Positions 30,984 through 41,320 of a stretch of 64,000 bases of DNA are shown piece by piece. This DNA comes from Aquabacterium soli (GTDB lineage: Bacteria; Pseudomonadota; Gammaproteobacteria; Burkholderiales; Burkholderiaceae_C). How positions within the stretch are numbered: the stretch's first letter is position 1; the number at the start of each line of letters is the position of its first letter. The notes beneath the pieces were generated by a model. That model searched no databases. It was not told the origin of the DNA and worked only from the letters and a program-made list of their open reading frames with translations. The stretch spans positions 1 through 64,000 of the forward strand of contig NZ_RSED01000017.1 in NCBI RefSeq assembly GCF_003933735.1. The letters are read 5' to 3'. The position numbers and the translations under genes were made by a program.

Positions 30984-31892
30984 TCAGGGTGTGGCGCGTG
31001 CCTGCCGCGGCGGGCGTGCGCAAAGGTAGGCGCCCAGGGACACCAGGGCCAGACCGGCCACCAGCCAGACGGTCAGCGGCTCGTCGAGCAGCGGCACGGC
31101 ACCCAGCCCGGCCAGCACGGGCACCAGTGCCACCAGCGCACCTGTGCGCTCGGCCCCCAGGATCTCCACGGCCCGCAGGAACATGATCATCGCGATGATG
31201 GTGGGCCCCAGGCCCTGGTAAAGCCCTTGCAGCACCAGCATCGACATGGGCACCTGGTCGAGATGGCGCGGCAGCCACAGCCAGTACACCGGCAGATAGA
31301 CCAGGGCCGAGGCGATCGCCACGAAGCGTGTCAACAGCCAGGGGTCGAAGGCCCACTTCTTGACCAGCACACTGTAGGCCGCCCAGGCCACCGAGGCGCA
31401 CAGGATCAGCGCATCGCCGGCCAGGGTGCTCTGGCCATGGTGGGCGCCGGTGATCTGCGGGACGGCCACGCAAGCCACGCCCAGTGCGATCGGCAGCAAA
31501 CCCCAAAGGCGTTGCCGGTCAGGGCGCGAGCCCAGCAGGACCCAGGCAAGGGCCGTCACGAGAAAAGGTTGCATCCCGGGCAACAGGATCCCGCCATGGG
31601 CTGCTGGCGCCAGCTTGAAGCCTGCGTAGATGAACCCCAGGAAGATGATCCCACCCACCCAGGCCAGGATCCACAGCCGCGGGTTGCGCCACGTGCCCGC
31701 GGGCAGCCGCAGAGAGAACGGCAACAGGAACAGGGCGGCCGTGCCCAGCCGAAGCGCGACGATGTCCCAGCCGGTGAGGGCGGTCTTGCCACCCAGGCGC
31801 GAGATGAGGATGAAGCCGGCCCAGATCACGACGGTGGTCAGGGCGGCGATGTATCCCTGCATCAGGGAATTCGGGCGGTTGGCAGACAGCAT
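30984..31892 (-). CDS. EamA/DMT-family transporter
   Basis: The 302-residue protein has about ten hydrophobic helices in two repeats, the hallmark of drug/metabolite transporters of the EamA type. Recognisable pieces are VIWAGFILISRLGG in the first repeat, GGILLPGMQPFLVTALAWVLLGSRP, and the end of the second repeat with FLRAVEILGAERTGALVALVPVLA. It should export a small metabolite or amino acid; the substrate is not readable. A start at 31862 (MQGYIAAL) is a reasonable alternative. It is 54 bases downstream of maeB on the opposite side of a short gap, on the same strand. Confidence 0.87.
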   Translation of the reverse strand: MLSANRPNSLMQGYIAALTTVVIWAGFILISRLGGKTALTGWDIVALRLGTAALFLLPFSLRLPAGTWRNPRLWILAWVGGIIFLGFIYAGFKLAPAAHGGILLPGMQPFLVTALAWVLLGSRPDRQRLWGLLPIALGVACVAVPQITGAHHGQSTLAGDALILCASVAWAAYSVLVKKWAFDPWLLTRFVAIASALVYLPVYWLWLPRHLDQVPMSMLVLQGLYQGLGPTIIAMIMFLRAVEILGAERTGALVALVPVLAGLGAVPLLDEPLTVWLVAGLALVSLGAYLCARPPRQARATP

Positions 31893-31946
31893 GGGCCGCC
31901 AGTCTAGCGGCCCATGGCGTGTGCTGCCGGCCTGAGGGCTCTGGCC

Positions 31947-34274
31947 TCAGCGAGCGGCTTGCTCGGCTTGCTCGGCTTGCAGTTGCGCGCCGTGCGCCAC
32001 GGCCACGGCCGTCATGTTGACGATGCGGCGCACGGTGGCTGAGGGCGTGAGGATGTGCACCGGTGCGGCTGCGCCCAGCAGGATCGGGCCCACGGTCACG
32101 CCCTGCCCGCCGGTCATCTTCAGCACGTTGAACAGGATGTTCGCGGCGTCGATGTTGGGCAGGATCAGGATGTTGGCCGTGCCGTCCAGCGTGGAGCCGG
32201 GCAGCAGCTTGTGGCGCACCGATTCGCTCAAGGCGGCATCGCCCTGCATCTCGCCATCGGCCGGCACGTGCGGCATGCGCTCGATGAACAGGTCGCGTGC
32301 GCGGCGCATCTTGCGGGCCGAGGGCCGCGTGCTGGATCCGAACATCGAGTGCGACAGGAAGGCCACGCGCGGCGGCAGGCCGAAGCGTTGCACCTCTTCC
32401 ACCGCCAGCACGGCGATGTCGGCCAGCTGTTCGGCGGTCGGATCTTCGTTGACGAAGGTGTCGGCGATGAACAGCGAGTACTGGTCCAGGATCAGCGCGT
32501 TCAGGGCGGCCAGGCCATGGGCCTCGGGGCGCGTGCCGATCACTTCGCGGATCTGCTCCAGGTGCAGGTCGTAGCGGCCGATCACGCCGCAGATCATGCC
32601 GTCGGCATCGCCCAGGTGCACCATCAGCGTGGCGATCAGCGAGTTGGAGCGGCGCACCACCACCTTGGCCAGGTCGGGCGAGATGCCATCGCGGCCGCGC
32701 AGCTGGTGGTAGGCCTCGTAGTACTGCTTGAAGCGCTCGTCGTTGGCGGGGTTGACCACCTCGCAGTTCACGCCGGGCTGCAGGCGCAGGCCCGCGCGCT
32801 CGATGCGCGTGGCGATCACGTCGGGGCGGCCCACCAGGATCGGCTTGGCGATGCCTTCGTCGATGGCGACCTGGGCGGCGCGCAGCACGCGCTCGTCTTC
32901 ACCTTCGGCATAGGCGATGCGCTTGGGCGCGGCCTTGGCGGCCAGGAACACCGGCCGCATGAACAGGCCCGTGTTGGTCACGAAGCGCGACAGCGATTCG
33001 CGGTAGGCGGCCAGGTCCTTGATGGGGCGCGTGGCCACACCGGATGCTTCGGCCGCCTCGGCCACGGCCGGCGCGATGCGCAGGATCAGGCGTGAGTCGA
33101 ACGGCGTGGGAATCAGGTAATCCGGGCCGAAGCGCAGTTCGCGGCCTGGATAGGCCGCGGCCACTTCATCGCTGGTCTCGGCCTTGGCCAAATCGGCGAT
33201 CTGACGCACGCAGGCCAGCTTCATGGCCTCGGTGATCTTGGTGGCACCGCAATCGAGCGCGCCGCGGAAGATGTACGGGAAGCACAGGACATTGTTGACC
33301 TGGTTCGGGTAATCGGATCGGCCGGTGGCGATGATGCAATCCGGACGGGCGGCCTTGGCCAGTTCAGGGCGGATCTCAGGCTCGGGGTTGGCCAGCGCCA
33401 GGATGATGGGCTGCGTGCCCATGGTCTTGACCATCTCGGCCGTGAGTGTGCCGGCCGCCGAGCAGCCCAGGAACACATCCGCGCCGTTCACGGCATCGGC
33501 CAGCGTGCGGCCGTTGGTGGGCTGCGCATAGCGGCGCTTGGAGTCGTCCAGCTTGTCGGTGCGCTCGGTGTGGATCAGGCCTTTCGAATCGCACACGAAC
33601 ACGTTCTCGCGCTTGACGCCCAGGCCCACCATCAGGTCCAGGCAGGCAATCGCTGCCGCGCCTGCGCCCGACACGGCGATCTTGACTTCACCGATCTGCT
33701 TGCCCACCAGTTCCAGACCGTTCAGCAGCGCTGCGCTGGAAATGATGGCCGTGCCATGCTGGTCGTCATGGAACACCGGGATGTTGACGCGCTCGCTGAG
33801 CTTCTTCTCGATGTAGAAGCACTCGGGCGCCTTGATGTCTTCCAGGTTGATGCCGCCCAGCGTGGGTTCCAGCGCCGCGATGATGTCGACCAGCTTGTCG
33901 GGGTCGCGCTCGGCCAGTTCGATGTCGAACACATCGACCCCGGCGAACTTCTTGAACAGGCAGCCCTTGCCCTCCATCACCGGCTTGGAGGCCAGCGGGC
34001 CGATGTCGCCCAGGCCCAGCACGGCGGTGCCGTTGGTGATCACGCCGACCAGGTTGCCCCGCGATGTGAAATCTGCAGCCAGGTTCGGATCCTGTTCGAT
34101 GGCCAGGCAGGGGTAGGCCACGCCGGGCGAGTACGCCAGCGACAAGTCGCGCTGATTGGTCAGCGGCTTGATCGGCATGACGGCGATCTTGCCCCGGTTG
34201 GGAGAGCGGTGGTAGTCCAGCGCAGCATCGCGCAGGGCCTGTTCGGCATCTGACAGGGGCTTGGAAGAGCTCAT
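31947..34274 (-). CDS. maeB: NADP-dependent malic enzyme with phosphotransacetylase-like domain
   Basis: The 775-residue protein decarboxylates malate to pyruvate. The N-terminal malic enzyme part (to about residue 430) has [23 protein letters not shown] and the dinucleotide-binding [10 protein letters not shown]. The C-terminal part (430-760) resembles phosphotransacetylase, a regulatory module in the MaeB class. I start at the ATG at 34274, where the family sequence begins; a longer frame to 34361 is unsupported. A small C-terminal run of AEQ repeats ([11 protein letters not shown]) is visible. The divergent GGDEF-EAL gene begins 183 bases away. Confidence 0.94.
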   Translation of the reverse strand: MSSSKPLSDAEQALRDAALDYHRSPNRGKIAVMPIKPLTNQRDLSLAYSPGVAYPCLAIEQDPNLAADFTSRGNLVGVITNGTAVLGLGDIGPLASKPVMEGKGCLFKKFAGVDVFDIELAERDPDKLVDIIAALEPTLGGINLEDIKAPECFYIEKKLSERVNIPVFHDDQHGTAIISSAALLNGLELVGKQIGEVKIAVSGAGAAAIACLDLMVGLGVKRENVFVCDSKGLIHTERTDKLDDSKRRYAQPTNGRTLADAVNGADVFLGCSAAGTLTAEMVKTMGTQPIILALANPEPEIRPELAKAARPDCIIATGRSDYPNQVNNVLCFPYIFRGALDCGATKITEAMKLACVRQIADLAKAETSDEVAAAYPGRELRFGPDYLIPTPFDSRLILRIAPAVAEAAEASGVATRPIKDLAAYRESLSRFVTNTGLFMRPVFLAAKAAPKRIAYAEGEDERVLRAAQVAIDEGIAKPILVGRPDVIATRIERAGLRLQPGVNCEVVNPANDERFKQYYEAYHQLRGRDGISPDLAKVVVRRSNSLIATLMVHLGDADGMICGVIGRYDLHLEQIREVIGTRPEAHGLAALNALILDQYSLFIADTFVNEDPTAEQLADIAVLAVEEVQRFGLPPRVAFLSHSMFGSSTRPSARKMRRARDLFIERMPHVPADGEMQGDAALSESVRHKLLPGSTLDGTANILILPNIDAANILFNVLKMTGGQGVTVGPILLGAAAPVHILTPSATVRRIVNMTAVAVAHGAQLQAEQAEQAAR

Positions 34275-34457
34275 GGCTGAAATTCGTAATGCTTCTCGAC
34301 GCGGAGGGGCGTCATGGTACGCCAAGTGTCGGCCGGCGCCTACAGGGTGTGACGCTTGCACGCGGCCCCCCGCCCTGAGGGGTGCTTAGGGTCCACGAGA
34401 ACTCAAGTGCCGCGGCACGGCACCGACAATGAGTGGACACAGCAGTATCCAGATTTC

Positions 34458-36851
34458 ATGAGCTTGCTCCATCTCCTGCGGGAGAACTGGTCGGTGCGCT
34501 GGCGCCCACGATGGGAAGCCGCTCGCAACGCCGTCACCGCACACGAATCCATCGATGGCCCGCAGGCCGCTCATTTCCGCGCGATGCAGATCACGGCGGT
34601 GCGTCGCCTTTTCCCGCTCGTGATCCTGGGCAACGTGGTCAACACCGTGGCCATCGCCGCCACGTTCTGGGGCCACATCGGCACCTTGTGGCTGGCCTTG
34701 TGGTCTGCGGTGGTGGTGCTGGGCCTGGGCGTGGCCCAGGTGTGGTGGGGTACCTTCCTGCGGCGCAGTGCCCAGGGGCGCGTCACGGCATCCCCGCGCG
34801 CCATGCGCACGCTCACGGTGCAGGTGGCCATGTATGCCGCCATCTGGATGGTCGTGCCTGTCACCGTGTTCCCTTCTGCTGACCATTCCGGCGAAATGCT
34901 GCTGGGCACGGTCACGGTGGGCATGCTGTGCGCGGGCGGCTTCATCCTGTCCGCTCATGTGCGTGCGGCGTGTGCCTATGTCGCCATCATGGCGCTGGGC
35001 TCGATGCTGGCGCTGGTGATGTCGCATTACGCCACCCAGGTGGCGCTGCTGAGCCTGCTCGTGGTGTACGCCGGCACCATCATGGCCATGGTGGTCGCCA
35101 GCGCGCGGGTCTACATGAGCCGCCTGCGTGCGGAGGCAGAAACCGAGCGCCAGACCCAACTGATTGACCTGCTGCTGCGCGATTTCGAAGAGCACGCCAG
35201 CGACTGGCTGTGGGAAACGGGCGTCCATGGGCAGTTGCGCCATGTGTCTGCCCGCCAGGCACAGGCGCTCGCGCTGCGCCCGGGGTCCCTGGCCCAGGTG
35301 TCCTTCCTGGACCTGCTGGAAGCGCGTCTGCCGGCTGATTTGCCCGAAGCCCTGGAGGCCCATGCCCGCCTGAAGGGCTGCATGACGCAGTGGCAGGCCT
35401 TCCGCGATCTCGAGATGCCCGTGATGGTGGGGGGCGAGCAGCGCTGGTGGTCGCTCACGGCCAAGCCGTTGGTGGACGAGCGCGGCGCACCTGCAGGCTG
35501 GCGTGGCGTGGGCTCCGACATCACCGAGGCGCGGCGTGCCCGCGATGAACTGGCCCGCCTGGCCAACGTGGACGCGCTGACCGGCCTGGCCAACCGTTAC
35601 CGCTTCGGGCGCGAGTTGTCCCGGCTGAACGAACTCGGTGAGGGACAGGCACCCAACTGCGCCTTGCTGTTCCTGGATCTGGACAACTTCAAGAACATCA
35701 ACGATTCACTCGGTCATGCCGTGGGCGACCAGTTGCTGCGGTGTGTCGGTGATCGCCTGCGGGGCATGGTGCGCGACGGCACGGTTCTGGCCCGCCTGGG
35801 GGGCGACGAGTTTGCTCTGCTGCTGTGGACCCATACCGATCCGCTGGCGGTGGACACCCTGTGCCGCCACATGCTGGAGGCCCTGGGCGAGCCCTATCAA
35901 CTCCAAGACGTGCGTGTGGAAGTGCGGGCCAGCATCGGCATCGCGCTGGCGCCACGCGATGGCTCCGATCCAGAGTCCCTGCTCAAGTGCGCCGACCTGG
36001 CCCTGTATGCCGCCAAGGCGGGCGGGCGCAACACCTACCGCTTCTTCGACACGGCCATGGCCGAGAACGCCCGTGCCCGCGTGCGCCTTCAGCATGAATT
36101 GGGCGTGGCGCTGGCCAAGGAGCAGTTTGCGGTGCATTACCAGCCCCAGTACCACCTGCTCACCCGCGAGGTGATCGGTTTCGAGGCCCTGGTGCGCTGG
36201 CAGCACTCCGAGCGCGGCCTGATCGGCCCCGGCGAGTTCATCCCCGTGGCCGAGGAGACGGGCCAGATCGTGCCTCTGGGTACCTGGGTGCTGCGCCAGG
36301 CCTGCCGGGATGCCGTGCACTGGCCTGCCCATCTGCGGGTGTCGGTCAACCTCTCGGCGGTGCAGTTCCGCAGCTCGTCCGTGGTCGACGTCGTCGACAT
36401 GGCCCTGGCCGACAGTGGCCTGCCGCCTGACCGGCTGGAGTTGGAAGTGACCGAATCGGCGCTGATCGAGGACCACGAGGGCGCCCAGGCCACCTTGATG
36501 GCCCTGCGCAGCCGCGGCATCCGCGTGGCCTTGGATGACTTCGGCACAGGCTATTCCTCGCTGGCCTACCTGCGCCGCTTCCCGATGGACAAGCTCAAGA
36601 TCGACGGCATGTTCGTGCGCTCGCTGGACAGCGACCAGGATGCCCAGGCCGTGGTCACGGCCATCATCCGCCTGGCCAAGGCCCTGCGCCTGGACACCAC
36701 GGCCGAGGGCGTCGAGACCAAGGAGCAGATGGTGATGCTGCGCGCCCTGGGCTGCGACGATGTGCAGGGCTTCCTGATCTCCCGGCCGATGCCGGCAGGC
36801 CAGGTCATGCCTTATCTGGCCCGCAGCGCCGACGTCCTGACGCCCGCCTGA
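34458..36851 (+). CDS. GGDEF-EAL c-di-GMP protein with membrane and PAS domains
   Basis: The 797-residue product has five or six N-terminal membrane helices (about residues 40-200), a PAS-like region (GQLRHVSARQAQALAL to SDITEAR), a GGDEF domain with intact RLGGDEFALL and an EAL domain with GFEALVRW and DFGTGYSSLAYLRRFP. Both catalytic motifs look complete, so it could make or break c-di-GMP. The residues before GGDEF (RDGT) lack the Asp of an RxxD inhibitory site. The ATG at 34458 has no clear Shine-Dalgarno sequence. It stands alone between maeB (divergent) and the epsE-like gene 138 bases downstream. Confidence 0.9.
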   Translation: MSLLHLLRENWSVRWRPRWEAARNAVTAHESIDGPQAAHFRAMQITAVRRLFPLVILGNVVNTVAIAATFWGHIGTLWLALWSAVVVLGLGVAQVWWGTFLRRSAQGRVTASPRAMRTLTVQVAMYAAIWMVVPVTVFPSADHSGEMLLGTVTVGMLCAGGFILSAHVRAACAYVAIMALGSMLALVMSHYATQVALLSLLVVYAGTIMAMVVASARVYMSRLRAEAETERQTQLIDLLLRDFEEHASDWLWETGVHGQLRHVSARQAQALALRPGSLAQVSFLDLLEARLPADLPEALEAHARLKGCMTQWQAFRDLEMPVMVGGEQRWWSLTAKPLVDERGAPAGWRGVGSDITEARRARDELARLANVDALTGLANRYRFGRELSRLNELGEGQAPNCALLFLDLDNFKNINDSLGHAVGDQLLRCVGDRLRGMVRDGTVLARLGGDEFALLLWTHTDPLAVDTLCRHMLEALGEPYQLQDVRVEVRASIGIALAPRDGSDPESLLKCADLALYAAKAGGRNTYRFFDTAMAENARARVRLQHELGVALAKEQFAVHYQPQYHLLTREVIGFEALVRWQHSERGLIGPGEFIPVAEETGQIVPLGTWVLRQACRDAVHWPAHLRVSVNLSAVQFRSSSVVDVVDMALADSGLPPDRLELEVTESALIEDHEGAQATLMALRSRGIRVALDDFGTGYSSLAYLRRFPMDKLKIDGMFVRSLDSDQDAQAVVTAIIRLAKALRLDTTAEGVETKEQMVMLRALGCDDVQGFLISRPMPAGQVMPYLARSADVLTPA

Positions 36852-36989
36852 TCGGGGGTGGTATGGGCGCTGAATGTGCCCTCGTGAGCCATGGTGCGGT
36901 GGTACATTGCCAGTCGACAGACCGGCCGCGCGGCATGACAGCCTCGGGGCGGAGATCAACAGTTTCTAGATGATGCGAGGATCTTTCGT

Positions 36990-37799
36990 ATGAAGTGGAT
37001 GCGCAATGTGGTTCGGGCCCTGATGGCCTGGATGCTGATGGCAACGATGGCGGCCCAGGCCGCGCCTGCGAACGACTACGTGCTGGGCGTAGGCGACGTC
37101 ATCAAGATTTCGGTTTATCAGAACGTGGACCTGACGCTGGAGACGCGTATTTCTGAAAGCGGAGTGATCTCTTACCCCTTGCTCGGCAACATCAAGTTGG
37201 GCGGGCTTTCGGTCTCCGCCGCTGAAAAGAAGATCGCCGACGGCCTGCGCGAAGGTAATTTTCTGAAACAGCCGCAAGTGTCGATTCTGGTGGCCATCGT
37301 CAAAGGCAACCAGGTCTCGGTGCTGGGCGCTGTGAACCGTCCTGGCCGCTATCCGCTTGAAACCACCAACACCCGTCTGAGCGAAGCCCTGGCCAACGGT
37401 GGCGGCATCATGGTTGGGTCTGGCTCGGATTCGGTCATCGTGACCGGCACCCGCAACGGCCAGCCTTTCCGCAAGGAGGTGGATTTCCCGATGGTGTTCG
37501 CCCCCGCCAACCCGGCTGAGGACATCATCCTGCAGAACGGCGACACGGTTTATGTGGACCGTGTGCCCATGATCTACGTCTACGGTGAAGTGCAACGCCC
37601 TGGCACGGTCCGCCTGGAGCGCGACATGACCGTGACCCAGGCCCTGGCAGCCGCCAGTGGCCTGACCCTGCGCGGTACCGACAAGGGTATCAAGGTGCAC
37701 CGTCGCCAGCCCGATGGCTCCATCAAGATCGTGCAGCCCGGCATGAACGACACCCTCCAGAAGGATGACGTCGTCTACGTGAAGGAAAGCCTGTTCTGA
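36990..37799 (+). CDS. epsE: Polysaccharide export protein (EpsE/Wza type)
   Basis: The 269-residue protein has a signal peptide (ending near MAAQAAPA), a polysaccharide-export domain with YVLGVGDVIKISVYQNVDL, and two SLBB-like segments (VSVLGAVNRPGRYPL and IYVYGEVQRPGTVRL). Proteins of this type help exopolysaccharide cross the outer membrane in systems linked to PEP-CTERM/exosortase loci. It is not a lipoprotein. GAGG lies nine bases before the ATG. No other polysaccharide gene is adjacent, and a strong terminator follows at once, so it is a single-gene unit. Confidence 0.85.
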   Translation: MKWMRNVVRALMAWMLMATMAAQAAPANDYVLGVGDVIKISVYQNVDLTLETRISESGVISYPLLGNIKLGGLSVSAAEKKIADGLREGNFLKQPQVSILVAIVKGNQVSVLGAVNRPGRYPLETTNTRLSEALANGGGIMVGSGSDSVIVTGTRNGQPFRKEVDFPMVFAPANPAEDIILQNGDTVYVDRVPMIYVYGEVQRPGTVRLERDMTVTQALAAASGLTLRGTDKGIKVHRRQPDGSIKIVQPGMNDTLQKDDVVYVKESLF

Positions 37800-37821
37800 T
37801 CGCCTGATCGGTTCAGCATTG

Positions 37822-37856
37822 AAAAAGCCCGGGCCGCAAGGCGCCGGGCTTTTTTC
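37822..37856. terminator. Bidirectional intrinsic terminator
   Basis: A GCCCGG/CCGGGC stem with GC-rich interior (37827-37850) has five A residues on the left and six T residues on the right, so it can stop both the epsE-like transcript and the convergent methyltransferase operon. Confidence 0.88.
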
Positions 37857-37881
37857 TTGGGCCAGCTTGCTCCGAGAGCGC

Positions 37882-39162
37882 TCAGGCCTTCTTTTCCCAG
37901 GCGGCAGCGTAGAAGCCGTCCGTGGCATGGCGGTTGGGCCACAAGCGCAGGTGCCCCAGCGGCGTGGTCAGCTCGCCAGCGCGCTCCACGCCAGCCTGCT
38001 CCAGCACCTGGCGGGCGTTCACAGGCACCAGATCCGGGAACTGCTCGCTGAAAGCCGCGGCGATCTGCTCGTTCTCGTCGGTCAGCAGGCTGCAGGTGGC
38101 ATAGACCAGGCGGCCGCCCGGCTTGAGCAGGCGCTGGGCGCTGGCCAGGATGGCTTGCTGCTTGACCTGCAGTTCGTCGATGGCCTTGGGGCTCTGGCGC
38201 CACTTCAGATCGGGATTGCGGCGCAGGGTGCCCAGGCCGGAGCAGGGCGCATCCACCAGCACGCGGTCGATCTTGCCGCTCAAGCGCTTGATGCGCTCGT
38301 CGCGTTCATGGGCGATCTGCGTGGAGTACACATTCGACAGGCCGCTGCGCGCCAGGCGCGGTTTGAGCGCCTCCAGCCGGTGGCCGGACACATCGAAGGC
38401 GTACAGGCGCCCTGTGTTGCGCATCATCCCGCCCAGGGCCAGGGTCTTGCCGCCAGCGCCGGCGCAGAAATCCACCACCATCTCACCGCGCTTGGCGCCA
38501 GTCAGCAAGGCCAGCAACTGGCTGCCCTCATCCTGCACCTCGACATCGCCGCCGGTGTACAGCGGCAGTTTCTGCAGCGGTGGTTTGCCATCGATGCGGA
38601 TGCCCCAGGGAGAGAAGGGCGTGACGGTGGCTTCGATGCCGGCCTCGGCCAAGGCAGCCAGCACGGCCTCGCGCTTGGCCTTGACAGCGTTGACGCGCAG
38701 ATCGAGCGGCGCGCCCGCGGACATGGTATCGATCAGGGCCCAGAACTGGGCTGTGCCTTCTTCATCCTTGCCGAACTGGTCGCGCAGGCGGTTGGCGATC
38801 CAGTCGGGCAGGTTGTGGCGCAGCTTGTCGGGCAGGGTGCTGCGGTCGATCTTGGCGATCCGGTCCAGCCAGGCCAGTTCGTCCACAGTGGCACCCATCT
38901 TGAGCACATGGGGCAGGCCTTGCCACGCCAGCAGCGTGAGGCGCCGGTCCATCGGGCCGTGGCCGGATTGGGCCAGGTGCTGGTAGAGCAGCTTCTGGCG
39001 CAGCACAGCGTAGGCCGTCTCGGCCAGGGCGTGTCGTTCGCGCTGGCCCAGGGCCTTGTTCTTGCGGAAAAAGTAGGAAACGATGCTGTCGGCCGGGGCG
39101 TCGAGCTTGAGGACCTCACGCAGCAGGCCGCCGGTCAGGTCAAGAAGTTCTTTGGGGTACAT
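37882..39162 (-). CDS. rsmB: RsmB/NOP-family rRNA (cytosine-C5) methyltransferase
   Basis: The 426-residue protein has an N-terminal NusB-like helical part, then a SAM-dependent methyltransferase with DFCAGAGGKTLAL (SAM binding), VLVDAPCSGLGTLRRNPDLKW and VYATCSLLTDENEQ. The cysteines in PCSG and TCS are the two catalytic cysteines of RNA m5C methyltransferases. RsmB methylates C967 of 16S rRNA; another RsmB/NOP target cannot be excluded. Its start lies inside the end of the upstream sterol-desaturase-type gene (23-base overlap), so the two are one operon. It ends at the bidirectional terminator. Confidence 0.88.
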   Translation of the reverse strand: MYPKELLDLTGGLLREVLKLDAPADSIVSYFFRKNKALGQRERHALAETAYAVLRQKLLYQHLAQSGHGPMDRRLTLLAWQGLPHVLKMGATVDELAWLDRIAKIDRSTLPDKLRHNLPDWIANRLRDQFGKDEEGTAQFWALIDTMSAGAPLDLRVNAVKAKREAVLAALAEAGIEATVTPFSPWGIRIDGKPPLQKLPLYTGGDVEVQDEGSQLLALLTGAKRGEMVVDFCAGAGGKTLALGGMMRNTGRLYAFDVSGHRLEALKPRLARSGLSNVYSTQIAHERDERIKRLSGKIDRVLVDAPCSGLGTLRRNPDLKWRQSPKAIDELQVKQQAILASAQRLLKPGGRLVYATCSLLTDENEQIAAAFSEQFPDLVPVNARQVLEQAGVERAGELTTPLGHLRLWPNRHATDGFYAAAWEKKA

Positions 39163-40138
39163 GGGCAGGATTATCCCGCGTGGCGCCGCTCCCGGGTTGG
39201 TCGCGTTCCCATTCAGGGGGGGCCCACAGGTGTTTCAGCCGTTGGTGCCAGGGGCCGGGGCGGGCGATGTCGCGGATCATGTCGACCCATTCGTGCACGG
39301 TCAGCCACAGCGCATTGTTGCTCTTGGGCTGGCGCACCAGGCCGTAATCCACCGCTTCCCGCTCTTCGACGAAGGTGCCGAACAGACGGTCGAACACGAT
39401 GAGGGTGCCGCCATAGTTGCGGTCGATGTACACCGGGTTGCGCCCGTGGTGCGCCCGGTGGTGCGAAGGCGTGTTGAAGATGAACTCGATGGGCCGGGGC
39501 AGCTTGCCCACCCACTGCGTGTGCACGAAGAACTGGTAGCCCAGGTTCAGCGACAGCGCGCACAGCACCCAGCGGGGCTCGAATCCCAGCCACACCATGG
39601 GCGTGTAGAACAGCCAGTTGCCTGCGAAGCTGTACAGCCAACTCTGGCGCATGGCGGTGGTGAAGTTCATGTGCTCGGAGCCGTGGTGCACCACGTGCGC
39701 GCACCAGAACCAGCGGATGCGGTGGCTGGCGCGGTGGAACCAGTAGTAGCAGAACTCCACGCCCAGGTACAAGGCCGCGAAAGTCCATGGCGTGATCTCG
39801 ACGGTCTGCCAGCGGTGCGTGTAGACCCAGTCCATCGCCGGTATCACGGCAAACACCACGATCACGACGTCCAGCAGCATGTAGGCGCCACCCAGGTTCA
39901 TGCTGGCCAGCGAATCCTTCAGGTCGTAGACCCCTGCGTTTCTCACCTTGTGAAATCGCCACCATTCCAAGGCCACCACGCTCATGAACAGCGGAGTCAA
40001 CAGCAGCAAAAGGGCGTCGCGCAGATCCAGGTGGGCCAACCAGGCGGGCAGGGCTTGCACCGCCACCTGTGGCAGCCAGGTGCTCAGCAGCAAGGTGGGG
40101 GGCACAGTGTGAAGGGGGCTTGCATCCATGGCACTCAT
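39140..40138 (-). CDS. Sterol desaturase / fatty acid hydroxylase family membrane protein
   Basis: The 332-residue integral membrane protein has the histidine clusters of the di-iron fatty acid hydroxylase superfamily: HRASH, HVVHHGSEHMN and THHRAHHGRN-like HHRAHH. Several hydrophobic helices precede them. Bacterial members hydroxylate or desaturate lipids; the substrate is not clear here. I start at the ATG at 40138, though the ATG at 40129 is equally possible and neither has a strong Shine-Dalgarno sequence. It overlaps the following methyltransferase gene by 23 bases. The divergent AraC regulator begins 168 bases away and may control it. Confidence 0.85.
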   Translation of the reverse strand: MSAMDASPLHTVPPTLLLSTWLPQVAVQALPAWLAHLDLRDALLLLLTPLFMSVVALEWWRFHKVRNAGVYDLKDSLASMNLGGAYMLLDVVIVVFAVIPAMDWVYTHRWQTVEITPWTFAALYLGVEFCYYWFHRASHRIRWFWCAHVVHHGSEHMNFTTAMRQSWLYSFAGNWLFYTPMVWLGFEPRWVLCALSLNLGYQFFVHTQWVGKLPRPIEFIFNTPSHHRAHHGRNPVYIDRNYGGTLIVFDRLFGTFVEEREAVDYGLVRQPKSNNALWLTVHEWVDMIRDIARPGPWHQRLKHLWAPPEWERDQPGSGATRDNPAHVPQRTS

Positions 40139-40306
40139 GGTGCGTGAAGACGTGTTTTGCGGCTTGACGATGCCTGCCCAATTCTTGACGCATCGCGCCA
40201 ATGTGGTCCTCGCACCCCCGCGAAAACTCCTGATGGTCACGGATCGTCACAAGCGTCATCATGTTCCGCGCCCCGTTGTCATCTCACGTCTGAATGCCCC
40301 CCCGTC

Positions 40307-41320
40307 ATGGCTGAGCCCGTGTCCCGCGTTGCCGCGACGTATGTCCGCCTGCTCTACGACTACCTGCAGGCGCAGGACGTCGATGCCGAGCGTCTGCTCG
40401 GCCCACTGCCTCCGGCAGACCAGCATTTCGTGCCGCTGAGTGCCTGGCAGGGCATGCTCACACGTGTGCAGGATCTGGAAGGCCGACCGGGATTGGGCTT
40501 GCGTGTTGCCGCGGGCATCAGCCCTCGGCACTTCGGCGTGGTGGGTTATGCCGCATTGGCCTGTGCCACGCTGGGTGAGGCCTTGCTGCGGCTGGAGCGC
40601 TATCACGCGTCCGTGTATGACGTGAACCCGGCTGTGGTGCGCCACCTGCCAGAGGGCATCAGCATCGAATGGGGTGTCTCGCGTGGCAAGCCCGGCCCGC
40701 TGGTGGACGAAACCGCCATCGCCTCCCTGGTGCAACTGGCGCGGGACATGACGGGTCATGTCTGGCCGGTGATGGAGGTCAGCTTTGTCAACCCGCGGCC
40801 CGATGACGTGCGCCCCTACGAGGATTTTTTCGGTGGCCTGGTGCGGTTCGGCGCACAGGTCACGCGCTTGGTGTTGGCGGCCGAGCACCTGGTGCTGCCA
40901 TTGCGCAAATCCGACCCTGCCCTGCTGGCCTTGATGGACCAGCAGGCCGAGGCGCTGCTGGCCCGCGTGGCATCGGTGCCGGCCGAGGTGGAGGCCTGGC
41001 GCCGCACCTTGGTGGTGTTGATCCGCGAGGGGCGGCCTGCCCTGGTCGATCTGGCTCGCGCCCACCACCTCAGCCCGCGCAGCTTGCAACGCCGCTTGGC
41101 CGAGCAAGGGCTGGGCTTCCAACGCCTGCTCGACGACACACGTCAGCATCTGGCTGAAGGCTACATGCGGCAGCATGGCCTGGACCTGGCCGAGATCGCC
41201 TTGCTGCTGGGCTTCTCGGAGCAGAGCGCCTTCACCCGTGCCTTTCGTCAATGGACCGGGCTGGCGCCGGCACAGTGGCGCAAGCAGGCCTTGGCCAACA
41301 AGAATCAGGTAAGCCCGTGA
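40307..41320 (+). CDS. AraC-family transcriptional regulator
   Basis: The 337-residue protein has the N-terminal domain of OruR/ArgR-like AraC members (about residues 15-200) and a C-terminal double helix-turn-helix: DLARAHHLSPRSLQRRLAEQG and AEIALLLGFSEQSAFTRAFRQWTG. I start at the ATG at 40307, where the family pattern begins. The gap to the divergent sterol-desaturase-type gene holds TGGTCACGGATCGTCACAAG, a direct-repeat-like GTCAC pair that could be an operator. Its stop overlaps the start of the DUF2804 gene (GTGA). These neighbours are its likely targets. Confidence 0.88.
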   Translation: MAEPVSRVAATYVRLLYDYLQAQDVDAERLLGPLPPADQHFVPLSAWQGMLTRVQDLEGRPGLGLRVAAGISPRHFGVVGYAALACATLGEALLRLERYHASVYDVNPAVVRHLPEGISIEWGVSRGKPGPLVDETAIASLVQLARDMTGHVWPVMEVSFVNPRPDDVRPYEDFFGGLVRFGAQVTRLVLAAEHLVLPLRKSDPALLALMDQQAEALLARVASVPAEVEAWRRTLVVLIREGRPALVDLARAHHLSPRSLQRRLAEQGLGFQRLLDDTRQHLAEGYMRQHGLDLAEIALLLGFSEQSAFTRAFRQWTGLAPAQWRKQALANKNQVSP

